Shown one piece after another: positions 59,713 to 64,000 of a DNA stretch of 64,000 bases (within the stretch, counting starts at the first letter, position 1; the number at the start of each line of letters is the position of its first letter). The DNA is from Xiphophorus maculatus (taxonomy: Eukaryota; Chordata; Actinopteri; Cyprinodontiformes; Poeciliidae), in the NCBI RefSeq assembly GCF_002775205.1, contig NC_036457.1, positions 10,392,996 through 10,456,995 on the forward strand, given 5' to 3'. The notes under the pieces were generated by a model. That model was not told where the DNA came from. It saw only the letters and a list, made by a program, of their open reading frames with translations, and ran no database searches. Position numbers and translations under genes: made by a program.

Positions 59713-60494
59713 GAGCAGAACCGGCGAAGTCAATGGACATTTCTTTCGAAACATCCAGATACACACAAACAACTTTTCAAAATTTTCATTAAGTGATTTG
59801 CTCGCTTGAGTTTATTTCTTTTATTCGTAGGTGAGTAAAAAAAAAGAAAAAAAAAGTTTAAGGATACATATATGAGGAATTATTTACTTTAAAAGCGCTT
59901 TTGGGAAAGGCTGTTATTGCACGTTTTTTCAAAAAGATTTACAAGGAAGAGTGCCAAAACCAATCGGAGGCTTGTGCTATGAAGCAGGTTTATTGGCTTA
60001 TTGAAGTAGCTTAGGCTTCAACAGATAAGATTTCAACAGATGTGTGAATAAATTAAAAGGACAGAGATGACTGAAGAGTGAAGCATTGTCTTCTGTCTCT
60101 CTCTAAATTAATTTCACTGAGATGCTGTTAATAAAGTACATCCCACCAGAATTGATATTTATTTATATGTATAACAAAGACTAAATCATCCAAGGTTTTT
60201 GCTTAAATATTAAAGAATCTTTAATTACATGATGTGACGTTGTAGATCCTGAGTGACTGAAAATGAACTTGGATGTTTACAATACCCCATTACCTGGAAT
60301 GTATGATTTTTAACTTGAATAGTATTTAGGGTAAAGTGTGTGGAACAATCATTTTCTTAATATTTCAACTTTGTCTCAGGTCTCAATAATAGGAAACACC
60401 TGCCCTGCAAACACCGGACATTCAACTTTTAAACATGTTAAGAGAGCATTAAACATTCTTTTATACACATATTTAATGTTTCACTTTTCATTTT

Positions 60495-60840
60495 GCTGTT
60501 TAGATTAGTGGATCTCATTTGGTCTGGCTTCAGGTACCACCAACAAACCTTAATGACAACACATGACCCAAAGGAAGTCAACTCTTCAACAATTTGGAAT
60601 AAAAGTATGCAATTTGGATATTATATGGTAGAATGGACCGATTTTCCCTATAACACTAAATTACTTGCATTTTATTTAAAACCAGCTTACGTTAGACTTG
60701 TTTGCCTTTCTGTAGCAAATTCAGAAGTGCTTTCATGCTCAAACATGAATTAAAATTCCAACTATTTCAACGTCTGAGAATGAATTTCTCTGTAGTTGAA
60801 CTAAATGTTCAGTCCTCATCCACCATGCTAAAAATAACTG
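60495..60840. mobile_element. Possible hAT-like repeat inside the grm1 3' UTR
   Basis: GTGGATCTCATTTGGTCTGG, then ATGACAACACATGACCCAAA resembles a common vertebrate hAT-type repeat starting CAGTGGTTCTCAACTGGTC. Ends are not resolved. Confidence 0.35.
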
Positions 60841-61695
60841 GTTTAGACAGAGGACAAGACAGGTTTATTATACTGTAACATTCATACACATGACAATTTG
60901 AATGATTTAGAGGAAAATAAAATAGTAGAGGCAAAGAAAATTACAATAAAGTCTTAGGCTAAATTTAAAGAATAAATGCTATGAGGATCACATAAAGTGC
61001 AAATAGAAAATAGGTAAATACCTAAGACTTGCTAAAAAAATGAATTGATAAACGACAAAGTCGTCTATTTTCTTCTAACTTTCAGTTTAGCATGTGGGAC
61101 ATATTAAAATAATGCAATATGCAATGATAAATTTGTACTTTTGTGATGTGGCATTGATATTGATAAGTTTATAAATCTTTGTGTTGAACACACTGAGCTT
61201 TATTTTCTGCTTCTTCATTGTCGTTGAGTCTCTGACATCAAATCTGTCAATCTTATAGGAAGGGTAGACTGACCAAGGGTTAGTTAAGATAGTTGAGCTA
61301 AAACTAAAAACCTGCTTTGTAGTACCGGCCTCTTCTTTCAAGCCAAACGAACCTGGAAATCATGATAGAAGACATAATTTTGGTTTTGATGGTGCAAACA
61401 AAAGGTATGTAAGAAAAACAATTTTATTGAGAACATAGAGATGTAAGGGTACATAAAAATCACAGTTTGGTATGTACCTCGTCTTTAACGCCATATGAGA
61501 GAACATCTTCAGTATGTTGACATTGAGGGCAACAAAAGTTAAGTTTTTTTTTTTTTTTTTATAATATAAAGTGTACCTGACTACAAGCTTCTTGCAAATT
61601 TTCCATTTCCTATTTTTCATTTTAGTTTTCTAGGTTTTACTTTTCAGGGTTTGACTTAATTGGCATATGAGCTCAAAACTTGTTTTTTGTTGTTG

Positions 61696-61728
<33 letters not shown>

Positions 61729-63276
61729 TAAAATAATGCTGAAACTGGCTTTCCATTTGGTAGATTGATAATGCATATTTAACAGTTCCTTTGAGAGTTT
61801 AACAAATTTAAATCAGTTGAAACTTATTTACTTACAAAATGTACTGGGTTATTCAAGGGTTTTTTAAAATTATTTTTCATCCATTTGAATGAAACAAACA
61901 AACTGGAGACATTGGAGTTTTAACTTCTCTATGTTTCTCCAAAGTTGGAAAAAAAATGCAATTTAATAACTCCTGAACTTTAAGACTACTTGGGAACCAT
62001 GAACCTAATATTGTTCTTGTGTTAAAATTAGTGGGAGGATCAGCACAACCTTTGGATAACCTTAGTTTCTACTATCTTATATAAAGCTGATAGAGTCTGC
62101 TCGATGAAATGCTGATGAGGGAAACTATAATGTGGCTTTACTATCTTACAAATCTGTTTTATAAGGAATATAGTTGCAGACACACACCAAAAATGATAAA
62201 TATGAATTAATCTGTCGCTATTCTTACAAAAAGACAAGTTTCATGTCTTTGTTAGAATAAATGCAGCTCATTCTTCTCCGGATCAGAAGAGTAAAGAAAT
62301 CTCAGCTGTGTTAAAGATATTCTTTTTTTAGTTCATCTAACCTCCAATAGTTTTGTCTTAAGTCTTTAATACAACAAAATATTAAGAAATGTGCCAAACA
62401 TTGGTTACATACTAACTATTAAAAGGTCTCAAACACCAAATAACGATACAAACTGTCATTCAGTTGAAGGCTTGAGCTGTATGATATACATATCATGTGC
62501 CAATTCCTGGTTTTAACTCTTTTATATAAATTATCCAATGAAGGTGATTGTGTGATTGTAGATCATGGCATTGCTATTGATACAGTTTACACTAAATTAT
62601 AGCCCTAGGAATGAGTTTTAATGGCAAGACAGGTGATTTTAAAAAAACAAAGAAATGTTTTTTTTTCCTTTTCATGCTGCGCTGGTATTTTTCCACGTTT
62701 TTCAAAGTTTTACTGTGTCATTGTATTTGAAACACAGTACAAGTTGTACAAGCTCTCAAAGTTTTTAATACTGTTTAAGCCATCAATTGCTTTTTTTCTC
62801 ACAGGTGGTATGTTTGTAATATGGATAAATGTTTATATATTTAGAATGTGAACAGAAAAAAAAAGTTTATACATTTTGAAACTGTCCGCAGATGCTGTGT
62901 GTTTGAATTTTTGGTAACTTTTAAGCTAACTTGAGTTAACTGTATCCTCTTGCTTTCTGTAATGGGATCATACATGTTTCAGTTTCGCTTAAATCTTGCT
63001 ATAAACTTAAGTAGTTCAATTAAGACTAGATTTCTTACCCTTACTTTTTTAAATCTTTAAGATGGAAAATAATTTTAAAGTTAAAGGACTACATGGTACA
63101 TACTGTAGTGCAACTGTATTGTATTTCCAAATGTTTTTAGTCGAAAATAGTGTAAGTTGTTTAATGATTTAAGCTGATGTAAAATATACGAGGTGCCACC
63201 TGTTTTAACACTGTTGAATCTAGAGTGAAATAGGCCTTCATGTTTTGAGTAAACTGGACATGAACAATGCTGTAAA

Positions 63277-63282
63277 AATAAA
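63277..63282 (+). terminator. grm1: Candidate distal grm1 polyadenylation signal
   Basis: AATAAA followed by AAGTTATTTATATC, about 3.57 kb after the stop codon. It is one of several candidates; the choice is an inference from its sequence context. Confidence 0.35.
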
Positions 63283-63300
63283 AGTTATTTATATCTAGAA

Positions 63301-64000
63301 GTCTGGTCACTGCCCACAATTACTTTCCAAATTGCTACAATTTACACATTTTAAACTGTTTATGTATATTCTATTTGAGCCATGTTTCCAACACCAAAAA
63401 AGAGGTGTTAAATGTAACTTGCAAGGTTAGTACAGTAGTCTATTATTCTTAATTATGGCAGGATTTGTCCTCCATAAAAAGTCAACATAAGAAAAGAACT
63501 GAGAAAACAAACGCTTTGCTTTTATACCCTCATGACTTGGGAAGTAGTTATCATATCCAAAAGCCATGAACTGATAAACTCATATTTACATTTGTACACA
63601 TGGCTCATAATAAATTTCCCAAAACTAATAACTGCTGTATCAAATCACACAGTCCTCATGTATAGTCCCTTGTTGACTTTAGTGTAATTACAACAAGGCA
63701 GAGCACACTAAATTTGGGCAGCATTAACTTCTTGATACATCTTCCTTAAAACATACCGTGGTATGTGGTCAAGATCCTCTAAAGGTTATGTTATCGTTTT
63801 GTTACCAGGAACACAGAACTATGTGAACCTATTATCATTTGTGCATAAGGACAGAACAGAAAAACATCCATAATAGAGGGGAAATAAAGAAATGAATATT
63901 AACTCATAAGTTAAAGCGGGAGAAATATTAAAACAATAGGATATGGTATTATTTTCAAATGTCTTTGTAAGAAGTTTTCAGTTTGTTTTAAAACAATTTT
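63301..64000. other. Downstream flank of grm1
   Basis: AT-rich, no open frame, splice pair or repeat family recognised before the end of the window. Confidence 0.35.

Larger units (their letters stand above)
59713..63300 (+). other. grm1: grm1 3' UTR
   Basis: Strongly AT-rich, no coding frame. Several AATAAA signals occur (for example near 60131). A long 3' UTR would be in keeping with the mammalian gene. A poly-T run lies near 61695-61720, and a probable hAT-like fragment near 60495-60840. Confidence 0.5.

Noticed and set aside
60493-60753. 86-codon + strand frame in the grm1 3' UTR
   Set aside because: Overlaps a likely hAT-type repeat; no similarity or gene context.

Overview
This window is vertebrate nuclear DNA, almost certainly from a teleost fish. 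It is AT-rich, has many phase-consistent GT-AG introns, and carries decayed Tc1/mariner, hAT-like and L2-type LINE remnants of the kinds common in ray-finned fish. I see no bacterial, phage or CRISPR content. Exon models were built by reading splice sites and reading-frame phase by hand and matching remembered family sequences; no alignment was run.

Layout. (1) 1.86-5.63 kb, + strand: a complete 14-coding-exon lipoxygenase of 665 aa, with PLAT and catalytic domains and all five expected iron ligands, closest by eye to the ALOXE3/ALOX12B branch. (2) 7.5-17.9 kb, - strand: two tandem FBXO30-type genes. The proximal copy (8.0-10.3 kb, 737 aa) is full length. The distal copy (14.0-15.7 kb, 472 aa) is open but lacks about 265 central residues. 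Each has a non-coding first exon and promoter, and those two regions are themselves recognisable duplicates. (3) 17.9-21.6 kb: a spacer with a large compound microsatellite and a decayed Tc1-type transposase. (4) 21.7-63.3 kb, + strand: the metabotropic glutamate receptor 1 gene (grm1), complete from signal peptide to the Homer-binding and PDZ C-terminus, with 8 coding exons encoding 1161 aa. Its second intron is 18 kb, and its introns hold most of the transposon debris plus several complex, non-repetitive blocks that could be regulatory.

The FBXO30-GRM1 neighbourhood matches the human 6q24 arrangement (FBXO30-SHPRH-GRM1), but no SHPRH exons are visible between the genes here. The genes do not form one pathway: a lipid oxygenase, an SCF ubiquitin-ligase adaptor pair and a neuronal GPCR. 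I found no convincing new biological system. The most notable points are the truncated, patchily conserved FBXO30 duplicate, an unusual residue at the stereo-control position of the lipoxygenase, a perfect 124-bp tandem duplication and a nested palindromic transposon.
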